Source: Bradyrhizobium sp. CSS354 (lineage in GTDB: Bacteria; Pseudomonadota; Alphaproteobacteria; Rhizobiales; Xanthobacteraceae). Taken from it: 64,000 nucleotides of DNA. The stretch is from NCBI RefSeq assembly GCF_029051725.1, contig NZ_JAACFU010000009.1, positions 186,001 through 250,000 of the forward strand. The letters run 5' to 3'. Positions 1-8,198 of this stretch are shown here, one piece after another; position 1 is the first letter of the stretch; each line of letters starts with the position of its first letter. The notes beneath the pieces were generated by a model that was not told the DNA's origin, made no database searches, and worked only from the letters and a program-made list of their open reading frames with translations. The position numbers and the translations under genes were made by a program.

Positions 1-308
1 GGCGCGCAATAGTCCGGACCGCCATGGACGACGCGATGGCCGACGGCGCGCAAGCGATGGTCGCCGAAACGATCCTCGATGAAGCCGAGCACGTCGGCGA
101 ACAGATGATCGCTGTCCGCATCCGATGCTTCCCGCCGTTTCTCGAACAGGTCTTCGCCCGCGGGGCTCTTCACGACGAGCCGCGGCTGCGCTTCGTGCTC
201 GTCGAGCAGGCCCTTGCAGAGCAGGGTGGGCTCGGCCGCCCAGATATCGAACAGGCCGAATTTGATGCTCGACGATCCCGAGTTGAGAACGAGAACCGTG
301 TTCAACAT
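1..308 (-). CDS. ackA: Acetate kinase, N-terminal part (runs off the left edge)
   Basis: Acetate kinase interconverts acetyl phosphate plus ADP and acetate plus ATP in the cytoplasm. The visible ~102 residues start MLNTVLVLNSGSSSIKFGLF, the ASKHA phosphate-1 loop of acetate kinases, and reach GHRVVHGG, the second family signature. The ATG is at 308-306, 8 bases after the phosphoketolase stop, so the two genes form an operon: phosphoketolase makes acetyl phosphate and AckA turns it into ATP. The C-terminal three quarters lie outside the window. Identification is firm; nothing can be said about the missing part. Confidence 0.93.
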   Translation of the reverse strand, partial: MLNTVLVLNSGSSSIKFGLFDIWAAEPTLLCKGLLDEHEAQPRLVVKSPAGEDLFEKRREASDADSDHLFADVLGFIEDRFGDHRLRAVGHRVVHGGPDYCA

Positions 309-316
309 GGCTGCCG

Positions 317-2731
317 TCAATCGCCTGCCTCCGCCGGCGTGTTGCCGCCGGCGCTGTTCTGCCAGACCCATTCCTGGATTTCCGGCATGTCCTCGCCGTA
401 TTCGCGCACATAGCGCGAATGCTCGATCAGCTTGTCGCGGAATTGCTGCTTCACCTGCGCCGCCTTGGTCGCGAGCCCCGGCACGCGCTCGATCGCCTCG
501 ATCGCGAGGTGATAGCGGTCGAGCTCGTTGAGCACGACCATGTCAAACGGCGTCGTCGTGGTGCCTTCCTCGGCAAAGCCGCGCACGTGCATGCCGGCGT
601 GGTTGGTGCGGTTATAGGTCAGCCGGTGGATCAGATAGGGATAGCCGTGATAGGCGAAGATCACCGGCTTGTCGCGGGTGAACAGGCCGTCGAAGTCGCG
701 GTCGGACAAGCCGTGCGGGTGCTGCTCCCTGGGTTGCAGCGTCATGAGGTCCACGACGTTGACAACGCGGATCTTCAGCTCGGGCAGCGCCTTGCGCAGC
801 AGGTCGACGGCGGCGAGCGTCTCCAGTGTCGGCACGTCGCCGGCGCAGGCCATCACGACATCGGGCTCGCCATTCGCATCTTCGGTGCCGGCCCAGCTCC
901 AGATGCCGATGCCGGCATCGCAATGCGTGGCTGCCTCCTGCATCGACAGCCATTGCGGCGCCGGCTGCTTGCCGGCGACGATGACGTTGATGCGGTCATA
1001 GGTACGCAGGCAATGATCGGCGATCCACAGCAGCGTGTTGGCGTCCGGCGGGAAGTAGATGCGAACGATGTCGGCCTTCTTGTTGGCGACGAGATCGACG
1101 AAACCGGGATCCTGATGGCTGAAGCCGTTGTGGTCCTGACGCCAGACATGCGAGGTGAGCAGGTAGTTGAGCGAGGCGATCGGGCGCCGCCACGGCAGAT
1201 GCCGCGTCACCTTCAGCCATTTGGCGTGCTGGTTGAACATGGAATCCACGATGTGGATGAACGCCTCGTAGCAGGAGAAGAAGCCGTGCCGTCCGGTGAG
1301 CAGATAGCCCTCTAACCAGCCCTGACAGAGATGCTCGCTCAGGACTTCCATCACGCGTCCGTCCTGGGCGAGATGCACGTCGTAAGGTTTTGTCGGCTCC
1401 ATCCAGACGCGTTCGGTGGCCTCGAACACCGCATCGAGCCGGTTTGACGCGGTTTCGTCCGGGCCCATGATGCGGAAATTGCGGGCCTCGGCGTTGAGGC
1501 GGATGACGTCGCGCAGGAATTTTCCGAGCTCGCGGGTTGCCTCCGCCGCGACGCCGCCCGGCTGAGCGACCTCGACGGCGAAGCTGCGGAAGTCCGGCAG
1601 CTTCAGCTCCTTCTTCAGAAGGCCGCCATTGGCGTGTGGATTGGCGCCCATGCGGCGATGGCCTTCGGGCGCGAGCGCCTGGAGCTCGGCAATGAGCGCG
1701 CCGTTCGCGTCGAACAGCTTTTCCGGCTCGTAGCTGCGCATCCACTCTTCGAGAATATTCAGATGCGCCGGGTTCTCGCGACAGTTCGCGACGGGCACCT
1801 GATGCGCACGCCAAAAACCTTCGACCTTCTTGCCGTCGACTTCCTTGGGGCCGGTCCAGCCCTTCGGGCTGCGCAGCACGATCATCGGCCAACGCGGGCG
1901 TTCGACGCTCTTGCGGCCGTCGCGGGCGTGCTGCTGGATCGACCGGATACTGGCGAGCGCGACGTCGAGCGCGTCCGCCATGATCTGGTGCATCAATTTG
2001 GGATCGTCGCCCTGGACGAACAGCGGCTCGTGCCCGAGCCCGCGGAAGAGATCGCGGATCTCGTCGTCGCGCATCCGCCCAAGCACGGTCGGATTGGCAA
2101 TCTTGTACCCATTGAGATGCAGGATCGGCAGCACCGCGCCGTCATGCGCAGGATTGAGGAATTTGTTGGAATGCCAGGACGCCGCGAGCGGGCCGGTCTC
2201 GGCCTCGCCGTCGCCGACGACACAGGCGACGATCAGGTCGGGATTGTCGAATGCCGCGCCATAGGCGTGCACCAGCGCGTAACCGAGCTCGCCGCCTTCG
2301 TGGATCGAGCCCGGCGTTTCCGGCGCCGCGTGACTGGGGATGCCGCCGGGGAAGGAGAACTGCCTGAACAGCTTGCGCAGTCCGTCGGTATCGCGCGCGA
2401 TATCGGGATAGATCTCGCTGTAGCTGCCTTCGAGATAAGTGTTGGCGACCATGCCGGGGCCGCCGTGGCCGGGACCGCAGACATAGATCATGCTCAGATC
2501 CAGCGCACGGATGACGCGGTTGAGATGGGCATAAATGAAGTTCAAACCGGGCGTCGTGCCCCAATGGCCGAGCAAACGCGGCTTGATGTGCTCGGGCCGT
2601 AACGGCTCGCGCAGCAGCGGGTTGTCGAGCAGGTAGATTTGCCCGACGGAGAGATAGTTCGCGGCGCGCCAATAGCGATCGAGGAGATCGAGGTCGCCGC
2701 TCGCGGCGGCCGATTGTTGTTGATTTGTCAT
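317..2731 (-). CDS. xfp: Xylulose-5-phosphate/fructose-6-phosphate phosphoketolase
   Basis: A thiamine-diphosphate enzyme that splits xylulose 5-phosphate (and usually fructose 6-phosphate) with phosphate into acetyl phosphate and glyceraldehyde 3-phosphate (or erythrose 4-phosphate). The ~804 residues match the usual family length. Visible signatures are YVCGPGHGGPG near residue 90, the ThDP/Mg motif GDGEAETG near residue 180, and SHQDPGF in the middle domain. The ATG at 2731 is preferred over an upstream GTG at 2749 because AGGAAT lies just before it. It leads an operon with ackA, giving a carbon-conserving route from pentose phosphate to acetate or acetyl-CoA. No frameshift is seen. Confidence 0.95.
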   Translation of the reverse strand: MTNQQQSAAASGDLDLLDRYWRAANYLSVGQIYLLDNPLLREPLRPEHIKPRLLGHWGTTPGLNFIYAHLNRVIRALDLSMIYVCGPGHGGPGMVANTYLEGSYSEIYPDIARDTDGLRKLFRQFSFPGGIPSHAAPETPGSIHEGGELGYALVHAYGAAFDNPDLIVACVVGDGEAETGPLAASWHSNKFLNPAHDGAVLPILHLNGYKIANPTVLGRMRDDEIRDLFRGLGHEPLFVQGDDPKLMHQIMADALDVALASIRSIQQHARDGRKSVERPRWPMIVLRSPKGWTGPKEVDGKKVEGFWRAHQVPVANCRENPAHLNILEEWMRSYEPEKLFDANGALIAELQALAPEGHRRMGANPHANGGLLKKELKLPDFRSFAVEVAQPGGVAAEATRELGKFLRDVIRLNAEARNFRIMGPDETASNRLDAVFEATERVWMEPTKPYDVHLAQDGRVMEVLSEHLCQGWLEGYLLTGRHGFFSCYEAFIHIVDSMFNQHAKWLKVTRHLPWRRPIASLNYLLTSHVWRQDHNGFSHQDPGFVDLVANKKADIVRIYFPPDANTLLWIADHCLRTYDRINVIVAGKQPAPQWLSMQEAATHCDAGIGIWSWAGTEDANGEPDVVMACAGDVPTLETLAAVDLLRKALPELKIRVVNVVDLMTLQPREQHPHGLSDRDFDGLFTRDKPVIFAYHGYPYLIHRLTYNRTNHAGMHVRGFAEEGTTTTPFDMVVLNELDRYHLAIEAIERVPGLATKAAQVKQQFRDKLIEHSRYVREYGEDMPEIQEWVWQNSAGGNTPAEAGD

Positions 2732-2908
2732 ATTCCTGCCGACCTTCACCCGGGATCGTCACCAACCGAGTTCCGGCGAGATCGATCCTTCGGCAGCATC
2801 AAACGGGATCGCCGTGACGCCACTGTTGCGTGAGGTCAAAAGCAAGCGCGCGAAGTTTGGGCAGCTCTACTGTGCATGGGATTGTTTTCACGATTTTTGT
2901 TTGCGTTC

Positions 2909-2936
2909 TTGATTTGTTCCTGCGGCGTGCTATCTT
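2909..2936 (+). promoter_or_regulatory. Candidate sigma-70-type promoter, possibly leaderless
   Basis: TTGATT at 2909-2914 and TATCTT at 2931-2936 are separated by 16 bases. The ATG of the radical SAM gene begins at 2943, where transcription would be expected to start, and no Shine-Dalgarno sequence precedes it. This is pattern matching only. Confidence 0.3.
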
Positions 2937-2942
2937 GGCTTC

Positions 2943-4106
2943 ATGAGTCCAGCATCCTCTCATGCTCTCAAGCACCCGCCGGTCACGGCGCCCTCCGAGC
3001 CGGCGGGTGCGCCTTCTGACTTCCCTGAGCTGGCGGTCGCCATCGACCGCCAGCGCAGGCGAGGCCGGGGCGCGCAGTCCAACGCCAGCGGCCGCTTCGA
3101 GGCCGAGGCGCGCGTCGCATTCGACGATGGCTGGCAGAGTCTTGAAGAATTGCCGCCGTTCAAGACCAGTGTCGCGGTCGACACCTCGCGCAAGGTGATC
3201 ACGCGCAACGATTCTCCCGACATCGGCTTCGACCGCTCGATCAATCCCTACCGCGGCTGCGAGCACGGCTGCGTCTATTGCTTCGCGCGGCCGACGCACG
3301 CCTATCTCGGCCTGTCGCCGGGGCTCGACTTCGAGTCGAAGCTGTTCGTGAAGCCCGAGGCGCCGGCGCTGCTCGAGAAGGAGCTTTCGGCGCCCGGCTA
3401 CGAGCCGCGGATGATCGCGATCGGCACCAACACCGATCCCTATCAGCCGATCGAGCGCGAGCGCAAAATCATGCGCGGCATTCTGGAGGTGTTGGAGCGC
3501 GCCGGCCATCCCGTCGGGATCGTCACCAAGTCGGCGCTGGTGACCCGCGACATCGACATTCTCGCGCGCATGGCCAAGCGCAACCTCGCCAAGGTCGGGA
3601 TCTCCGTGACCTCGCTCGATCCGAAATTGGCGCGCACAATGGAGCCACGGGCGTCAACGCCGCCGAAGCGGCTGGAGGCGCTGAAGCAGCTTTCCGAGGC
3701 CGGCATTCCGACCACCGTCATGGTCGCGCCCGTGATCCCCGCGCTGAACGATTCCGAGATCGAGCGCATCCTGGATGCCGCCGCCCATGCCGGCGTCAAG
3801 GAAGCCTCCTACGTGTTGCTGCGGTTGCCGCTCGAGGTGCGCGATCTCTTTCGCGAATGGCTGATGGCGAACTATCCGGACCGCTATCGCCACGTCTTCA
3901 CGCTGATCCGCGACATGCGCGGCGGCCGTGACTACGACGCGAAATGGGGCGAGCGCATGAAGGGGACCGGCCCGATGGCCTGGACCATCGGTCGCCGCTT
4001 CGAGATCGCCTGCGACAGGCTCGGGCTGAACAAGCGGCGCCCCAAGCTGACGACGGATCATTTTGCCAAGCCGAAGCGGAACGGCGATCAGCTCAGCCTG
4101 TTCTGA
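2943..4106 (+). CDS. PA0069-family radical SAM protein (SPL-like)
   Basis: A radical SAM protein of the PA0069/Rv2578c group, distantly related to spore photoproduct lyase; the substrate is unknown. The cluster motif is C106-x3-C110-x2-C113 (CEHGCVYC), an SPL-like spacing rather than the classical CxxxCxxC with Phe. IGTNTDPYQPIE and later strands fit the partial TIM barrel. At 387 residues it has normal length, with a disordered Pro/Ala-rich first 40 residues. It is followed 24 bases later by a VOC protein on the same strand. RNase HII further downstream and the SPL relationship hint at nucleic-acid chemistry, but that is inference. Confidence 0.88.
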   Translation: MSPASSHALKHPPVTAPSEPAGAPSDFPELAVAIDRQRRRGRGAQSNASGRFEAEARVAFDDGWQSLEELPPFKTSVAVDTSRKVITRNDSPDIGFDRSINPYRGCEHGCVYCFARPTHAYLGLSPGLDFESKLFVKPEAPALLEKELSAPGYEPRMIAIGTNTDPYQPIERERKIMRGILEVLERAGHPVGIVTKSALVTRDIDILARMAKRNLAKVGISVTSLDPKLARTMEPRASTPPKRLEALKQLSEAGIPTTVMVAPVIPALNDSEIERILDAAAHAGVKEASYVLLRLPLEVRDLFREWLMANYPDRYRHVFTLIRDMRGGRDYDAKWGERMKGTGPMAWTIGRRFEIACDRLGLNKRRPKLTTDHFAKPKRNGDQLSLF

Positions 4107-4130
4107 GGGACGAAGTGGAAGAGGCGTCGT

Positions 4131-4586
4131 ATGAGTCAGGAACTGGCAGCTCCAATCCCGCGGCTCACCGTCATCACGCTGGGCGTGAACGACATCCGCG
4201 CCAGCATTGCCTTTTACGACGCGCTCGGTTTCTCGCGCCGGCTGAAGGTGACCGGTGAGGCCGTTGCGTTCTATGATACTGGCGGTCCGGTGCTCGCGCT
4301 CTTTCCGTGGGATCAGCTCGCGGTCGACGCCAAATTGCCTGATCACCCGAGGCCATCGACGTTCCGCGGCATGACGCTCGCATGGAACTGCCGCGCGCGT
4401 GAGGAGGTGGACGCGGTGCTGGCTTTCGCCGTCGGCAAGGGAGCCGCGCTGCTGAAGGCCGCGCATGAGACCGATTACGGCGGCTATTCCGGCTATTTCG
4501 CCGATCCTGACGGCCATCCATGGGAAGTCGTGGTCGCGCCCGGCATCGAGGTAGGCGAGGACCGGCGGGTGCATCTGGCGGAATAG
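4131..4586 (+). CDS. VOC family protein (glyoxalase/bleomycin-resistance fold)
   Basis: A 151-residue vicinal-oxygen-chelate protein with two beta-alpha-beta-beta-beta halves: LTVITLGVNDIRASIAFYDALGF at the start of the first and GYSGYFADPDGHPWEVVVAP at the end of the second. The DPDGHPWE stretch is the typical metal-binding C-terminal strand. Family members include lyases, dioxygenases and drug-binding proteins, and sequence alone does not give the substrate. It follows the radical SAM gene by 24 bases and may be co-transcribed. The start ATG is preceded by GGAAGAGGCG. Confidence 0.85.
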   Translation: MSQELAAPIPRLTVITLGVNDIRASIAFYDALGFSRRLKVTGEAVAFYDTGGPVLALFPWDQLAVDAKLPDHPRPSTFRGMTLAWNCRAREEVDAVLAFAVGKGAALLKAAHETDYGGYSGYFADPDGHPWEVVVAPGIEVGEDRRVHLAE

Positions 4587-4663
4587 GGCGGCTGACTTGA
4601 ATAACGGGAATTGTCCGAGGTTCCCGGTTGCGCAGGCCATGCCGCTTGCGCACGATCCCGGCC

Positions 4664-5521
4664 ATGATTCGGGATCAATCCGCCAAGAAGCCGGTCAAAG
4701 ACGCGCCCAAGAAGGCTGCGCCTGAGAACAAGAAGGCTGCGCCTAAGAACGACAAGGCTGCGCCTAAAAAAATTTCCAAGGCGCTGGCGGGCACAAAGGG
4801 CGCCATCATCGTCTCCCCAAGCTTCCGCCGCGAGCGCGCGCTGATCAAGCGTGGCGTCTGGCCGGTGGCAGGCTGCGATGAGGCCGGCCGCGGGCCGTTG
4901 GCCGGTCCTGTGGTGGCGGCGGCGGTGATTCTCGATCCCGACCGCATCCCGCGCGGCATCGATGATTCCAAGCGCCTGACGGCCGAGGAGCGCGAAAGGC
5001 TGTTCGACAAGATCTGCGCCACAGCCCAGGTCTCGGTGGCAGTCGCCTCGCGCGCCCGCATCGACCGCGACAACATCCTGCGCGCCTCGCTGTGGGCACT
5101 GAAGCGCGCCGTGGTGGCGCTGCCCGAACAGCCCCGGCATGTCTTCGTCGACGGCCGCGACCGGCTCGATACGGAATGCGATTGCGAGGCCGTGATCGGC
5201 GGCGACGGCATCGTCCTATCGATCGCAGCGGCCTCGATCATCGCCAAGGTGACGCGGGACCGCCTGATGTGCGCACTGGCTCAGGACTGTCCCGGCTACG
5301 GTTTCGAGCAGCACAAGGGCTACGCCGTGCCCGAGCACCTCGATGCGCTCAACCGCCTCGGCCCCACCGTCCACCACCGCAGCTTCTTCGCCCCCGTCGC
5401 CGCCGCACGCGCCAAGCACATGCCCTGGACGGTCGAGCCGGCGCAGGATCTGTTTGCGGTGACCGAGATCGAGCTGCAGGTGGATACGGGCTTGGAAGTC
5501 GACGCGTCGGCCAATCTCTAG
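4664..5521 (+). CDS. rnhB: Ribonuclease HII with a lysine/alanine-rich N-terminal tail
   Basis: RNase HII cuts the RNA strand of RNA-DNA hybrids and starts removal of misincorporated ribonucleotides. The catalytic core begins at VAGCDEAGRGPLAGPV, with the first catalytic Asp-Glu pair, followed by DDSKRL and the later VDGRD and ASIIAKVTRD motifs. About 65 residues precede the core. They include three 7-residue units (KKAAPEN, KKAAPKN, DKAAPKK) and are strongly basic, unlike compact bacterial RNases HII. The ATG at 4664 is preferred to an in-frame TTG at 4628; neither has a strong ribosome site. The tail may bind nucleic acid. Confidence 0.93.
   Translation: MIRDQSAKKPVKDAPKKAAPENKKAAPKNDKAAPKKISKALAGTKGAIIVSPSFRRERALIKRGVWPVAGCDEAGRGPLAGPVVAAAVILDPDRIPRGIDDSKRLTAEERERLFDKICATAQVSVAVASRARIDRDNILRASLWALKRAVVALPEQPRHVFVDGRDRLDTECDCEAVIGGDGIVLSIAAASIIAKVTRDRLMCALAQDCPGYGFEQHKGYAVPEHLDALNRLGPTVHHRSFFAPVAAARAKHMPWTVEPAQDLFAVTEIELQVDTGLEVDASANL
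4709..4771 (+). repeat. Three in-frame 21-bp tandem repeats in rnhB
   Basis: Units 4709-4729, 4730-4750 and 4751-4771 share the core AAGGCTGCGCCT and encode KKAAPEN, KKAAPKN and DKAAPKK. Because 21 is a multiple of 3, gain or loss of a unit would lengthen or shorten the tail without a frameshift. Confidence 0.85.
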
Positions 5522-5619
5522 CCGAGACTCGGTTGCCACGACGCGTCACGCCCTTTATCAAAACAGTCGTCAGCGAATAGGGCCGGCTTGACGGGTTGGC
5601 TGCATCTTTCGGACGTTGC

Positions 5620-7128
5620 ATGCGGTTTACCTCCCTGGTCATCGAGCTCATTCGCGCGCGGCCGCGGCTGATCGTCTGGATCGTCGTGCTGCTCCAGGCC
5701 GCGATGTGGCTGTTCGTGGCGCTGGTGTTTTATCGCAGCCCGCCCGGCAGCCTCGCGACCCTGCTGGCCTTCGGCCGCGAATACCAGGTCGGCACTGATT
5801 TGGGCCCGCCCTTGCCGATCTGGCTCGCCGACATCGCCTATCGCGCCGCCGGCGGCCACGTGTTCGGCGTCTATGTCCTGGCCGAGCTCTGCGGGATCGC
5901 GACCCTCATCACGCTCTATCATCTCTCCCGCGCGGTGGTCGGCCCCCAGCAGGCAGTGCTGGCCGTGCTGCTGACCATGACGCTGCTGGCCTTCTCCTCG
6001 CCCACACTCGACTTCAGCCCCCTGGTGCTGGCGCGGCCACTCTGGGCGCTGCTGCTGCTGCACTCCTGGCAGATCATCGGACAGCGCCGCGGCAACGCCT
6101 GGTTCGCCTGGTCGATCGAGGCCGGCCTCTTGCTGCTGACGACGCCGGCTGCGATCTTCCTGCTGCCCCTGATCGTCGTCTTCGCGCTCGCCACCGCGGG
6201 TGGCCGCCGTACATTGCGCGCATTCGACCCGCTGTTTGCGCTGGTGGTCGTCGCGGTGCTGGCTTTGCCGTATGCCGTGTGGCTGATGCGGGCCGAGGCA
6301 CTCGTCCTGCCGGCCTTGCCTGCGGTCAGCGAGCTCAATGCCCGCGCACTGCACGCGGCCTGGCTGCTCGGGGGTCTTCTGCTCGGCGCGGCGGCGATCC
6401 CGGCTCTGACGGTCCTCAACACCGGCTTGTTCGTTCCCAAGAGCGAGGAGGCGCCGATCATCTTCCGCCCGCCGGTCGAGCCGCTCGCGCGCAATTTCGT
6501 CTATTTCTTCGCACTCGCGCCGGCGCTTGGCGCGGTGCTGATCTCCGGTCTGCTGGGCCTCGACGCCGTCGTCGGCGGCGCCGGCGTCGTGCTGGTCTTG
6601 ACGGGGCTTGCCGTGGTCGTGGGGGCCGGCGACCTCATCGCGATGCGTCGCGCGAGAATGCTGCGGATGGTCTGGGCGGCCGCCGTCATCGCGCCCGCAA
6701 TCGGCGTCGTGCTCGCCGTCCTGCTCCTGCCGTGGACCGGTGCCAATGAGATCGCGACCTCGATGCCGGCGCGGGCGATTTCGGACTTCTTCGACGAGAG
6801 CTTTGCCCGCCGCACCAATCATCGTCTGCGTGCGGTCGCCGGCGAGACCCAGCTTGCGAGCTTGATCACGCTGCATTCCGGCCGGCCGCATCTCTTCATC
6901 GATGCCGAGCCCGCGCGCACGCCCTGGATCAATCAGGCCAAATTCACCGAGACCGGCGGCGTCGTGGTCTGGCGGGCCTCCGATACCGCCGGGACGCCGC
7001 CGCCGGACATCCTCGCGCGCTTTCCGGGCATCGTCCCGGAAGTCCCGCGCGCCTTCGAATGGCTGGTGACCGGACGCCAGCAACTCCTGCGTATCGGCTG
7101 GGCCATCGTGCGGCCGAAGGGGGCGTAG
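5620..7128 (+). CDS. Multi-pass membrane protein, GT39/ArnT-like glycosyltransferase
   Basis: About 502 residues with roughly ten hydrophobic segments, e.g. LIVWIVVLLQAAMWLFVALV near the start. A loop after the first segment contains FGREYQVGTDLGPPLPIWLAD, an acidic-residue loop resembling the catalytic first loop of GT-C enzymes such as ArnT and PMT. The C-terminal ~110 residues are soluble and probably periplasmic. Such enzymes move sugars from polyprenyl-phosphate carriers to lipids or proteins; the acceptor is not known. ATG at 5620 is chosen over TTG at 5596. The gene stands alone between rnhB and a convergent UDG gene. Confidence 0.75.
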   Translation: MRFTSLVIELIRARPRLIVWIVVLLQAAMWLFVALVFYRSPPGSLATLLAFGREYQVGTDLGPPLPIWLADIAYRAAGGHVFGVYVLAELCGIATLITLYHLSRAVVGPQQAVLAVLLTMTLLAFSSPTLDFSPLVLARPLWALLLLHSWQIIGQRRGNAWFAWSIEAGLLLLTTPAAIFLLPLIVVFALATAGGRRTLRAFDPLFALVVVAVLALPYAVWLMRAEALVLPALPAVSELNARALHAAWLLGGLLLGAAAIPALTVLNTGLFVPKSEEAPIIFRPPVEPLARNFVYFFALAPALGAVLISGLLGLDAVVGGAGVVLVLTGLAVVVGAGDLIAMRRARMLRMVWAAAVIAPAIGVVLAVLLLPWTGANEIATSMPARAISDFFDESFARRTNHRLRAVAGETQLASLITLHSGRPHLFIDAEPARTPWINQAKFTETGGVVVWRASDTAGTPPPDILARFPGIVPEVPRAFEWLVTGRQQLLRIGWAIVRPKGA

Positions 7129-7145
7129 TCGCTCCCTCTTTCCGT

Positions 7146-7232
7146 CGTCATTGCGAGGAGCGCTTGCGACGAAGCAATCCAGAGTCCCTCCGCGGAAGGA
7201 TTCTGGATTGCTTCGCTGCGCTCGCAATGACG
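7146..7232. repeat. Palindromic intergenic element, family A copy 1
   Basis: Outer arms CGTCATTGCGAG and CTCGCAATGACG are perfect inverse complements. Inner arms GAAGCAATCCAGA and TCTGGATTGCTTC also pair. It sits between two convergent genes and could fold into a long stem in RNA, possibly acting as a shared terminator. A second copy is at 16376-16455. Confidence 0.9.
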
Positions 7233-7252
7233 GGGAGAGGTCATACGGCTCC

Positions 7253-8062
7253 TTACGCGCCCGCCAGCACCTTCGCGATCGCGCGCAGATCCTGCCAGGC
7301 CAGCCGCTTGTACGACGGCGAGCGCAACAGATAGGCGGGGTGGAAGGTCGGCAGCGCGCGGATGGTGCGCGCGTCCGTCTCGTAGTCGAACCAGCGGCCG
7401 CGGGTACGCATGATGCCTTCGCGGGTCGACAGCAGCGTCTGCGTCGAGGGATTGCCGAGCGTCACAAGCACATCCGGATTCACCAGCTCGATCTGGCGCT
7501 GGATGAACGGCAGGCAGATTTGCGTTTCCTGCGGCGTCGGCGTGCGATTGCCGGGCGGCCGCCAGGGGATCACGTTGGCGATGTAGGCGGTGCTGCGGTT
7601 GAGGCCTATGGCTCCTATCATCAAATCGAGCAGCTTGCCGCTACGTCCGACGAAGGGCAGCCCCTCGATGTCCTCGTCGCGGCCCGGTGCCTCGCCGACG
7701 AACATGATGCGCGCCTGCGGATTACCGTCGGCGAAAACCAACCGTGTCGCTGTGTGCTTCAGCGCGCAGCCGTCAAAGCTCTGCATCAGCTCGCGTAGCG
7801 CCTCCAAGGTCGGCGCGGTGCGTGCGGCCTCGCGCGCCGAGGCGATCGCGATGTCGGGCGCGGGTGCCGCCTCGCCGCGGATGACCGCGGGAGCCGCAAC
7901 CGGCCGTGGCGCCTCGAGCGGAGGTGCGGCGCGCGGGGCCGGAGGCGGGGCGTCGACTTCCGCCAGGCGGTCAATCGGTTCCTCCACGAGCGCGCAATCG
8001 ACACCCGCCTCCAGATAGAAGGCGAGAAGCTCTCGGACGGTGGGCGCGGGTTCGGGGATCAT
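7253..8062 (-). CDS. Uracil-DNA glycosylase, family-4-like
   Basis: Removes uracil from DNA at the start of base-excision repair. The UDG fold is shown by FVGEAPGRDEDIEGLPFVGRSG (from residue 121), NVIPWRPPGNRTP and LPTFHPAYLLR (HPAYLLR at 241-247). The first ~85 residues are an Ala/Pro-rich extension. Only three cysteines are present in the whole protein (C23, C99, C183). Classical family-4 enzymes use four Cys for a 4Fe-4S cluster, starting with a CxxC pair that is replaced here by GCALK. The cluster may be absent or altered. It is divergent from the ETF-QO gene, 136 bases apart. Confidence 0.88.
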   Translation of the reverse strand: MIPEPAPTVRELLAFYLEAGVDCALVEEPIDRLAEVDAPPPAPRAAPPLEAPRPVAAPAVIRGEAAPAPDIAIASAREAARTAPTLEALRELMQSFDGCALKHTATRLVFADGNPQARIMFVGEAPGRDEDIEGLPFVGRSGKLLDLMIGAIGLNRSTAYIANVIPWRPPGNRTPTPQETQICLPFIQRQIELVNPDVLVTLGNPSTQTLLSTREGIMRTRGRWFDYETDARTIRALPTFHPAYLLRSPSYKRLAWQDLRAIAKVLAGA

Positions 8063-8198
8063 TTGGAAAGTCAGACTTTTATATCAGTTTGGAGCGCCTT
8101 GCACCCCGGCGGAACGCGATTCCGAGGTTGTCCTACCCGGAAAAATCGGAAACAAGAGGGCGCAATCGACCAAGGACCGTCTCAAGGGCTGAGATCAG

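Noticed and set aside
5518..7227. 569-residue open frame antisense to the membrane glycosyltransferase gene
   Set aside because: Gln/Arg/Asp-rich mirror of a hydrophobic gene, with no ribosome site or domain. High GC leaves long open antisense frames.
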